From Rhodobiaceae bacterium (lineage in GTDB: Bacteria; Pseudomonadota; Alphaproteobacteria; Parvibaculales; Parvibaculaceae): a stretch of 5,426 nt of DNA. This document shows, in pieces, positions 5,384 through 5,426 of the stretch (positions within the stretch are counted from its first letter, which is position 1; each line of letters opens with the position of its first letter). Under the pieces are notes generated by a model. That model was not told the origin of the DNA and did no database searches. It saw only the letters and a list, made by a program, of their open reading frames with translations. The stretch covers positions 5,001 through 10,426 of the forward strand of contig NVWR01000003.1 of the NCBI GenBank assembly GCA_002746275.1. Reading direction: 5' to 3'. The translations under genes and the position numbers were made by a program.

Positions 5384-5426
5384 ACGATCCACCACGAAAC
5401 TGGGGTCGCACAAAGCAGCCTTTGCT

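Overview
The window reads as chromosomal DNA of an alphaproteobacterium, probably of the Hyphomicrobiales. This is an inference from the M23 peptidase architecture, moderately high G+C and degenerate -10 promoter elements; no marker gene fixes the taxon. It holds six confident protein-coding genes and no RNA gene, CRISPR array, integrase or transposase.

Left part (1-1958): a leader region with a doubtful 68-codon ORF (70-276), then a membrane-anchored periplasmic M23 peptidoglycan endopeptidase with a LysM-like segment and all zinc and catalytic residues present (276-1958).

Middle (1943-2993): a zinc-ribbon plus class I SAM-methyltransferase gene (2132-2857), visibly lower in G+C than its neighbours. 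It lies between two ~90-bp direct repeats exactly 961 bp apart (1943-2032 and 2904-2993; nine mismatches). Each repeat is a junction of the last codons of the M23 gene, a short spacer, and the last codons of ynfA read on the minus strand. The simplest history is that M23 and ynfA were once convergent neighbours 27 bp apart, and the methyltransferase segment was inserted with duplication of the junction. Copy 1 therefore carries a dead ynfA tail and copy 2 a dead M23 tail.

Right-centre (2947-4432): a compact metal-response-like module. A divergent MerR-family regulator (4031-4432) faces a three-gene minus-strand operon: a 140-aa cysteine-rich protein (3519-3941), an 81-aa MerF-like two-helix membrane protein lacking the vicinal cysteine pair (3274-3519), and a YnfA/UPF0060 membrane protein (2947-3273). 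The genes are packed TGATG and TGA/ATG, so translation is probably coupled. The shared intergenic region holds a mer-type promoter (TTGACT, 19-bp spacer, TAGGGT) with a perfect 7-2-7 dyad in the spacer. My inference is that the regulator senses a thiol-reactive metal or related stress and switches on binding and transport proteins. No mercuric reductase or lyase is present, so the substrate is open.

Right end (4467-5333): a minus-strand, N-terminally anchored alpha/beta hydrolase with a complete catalytic triad, convergent with the regulator. 5334-5426 is its upstream region.
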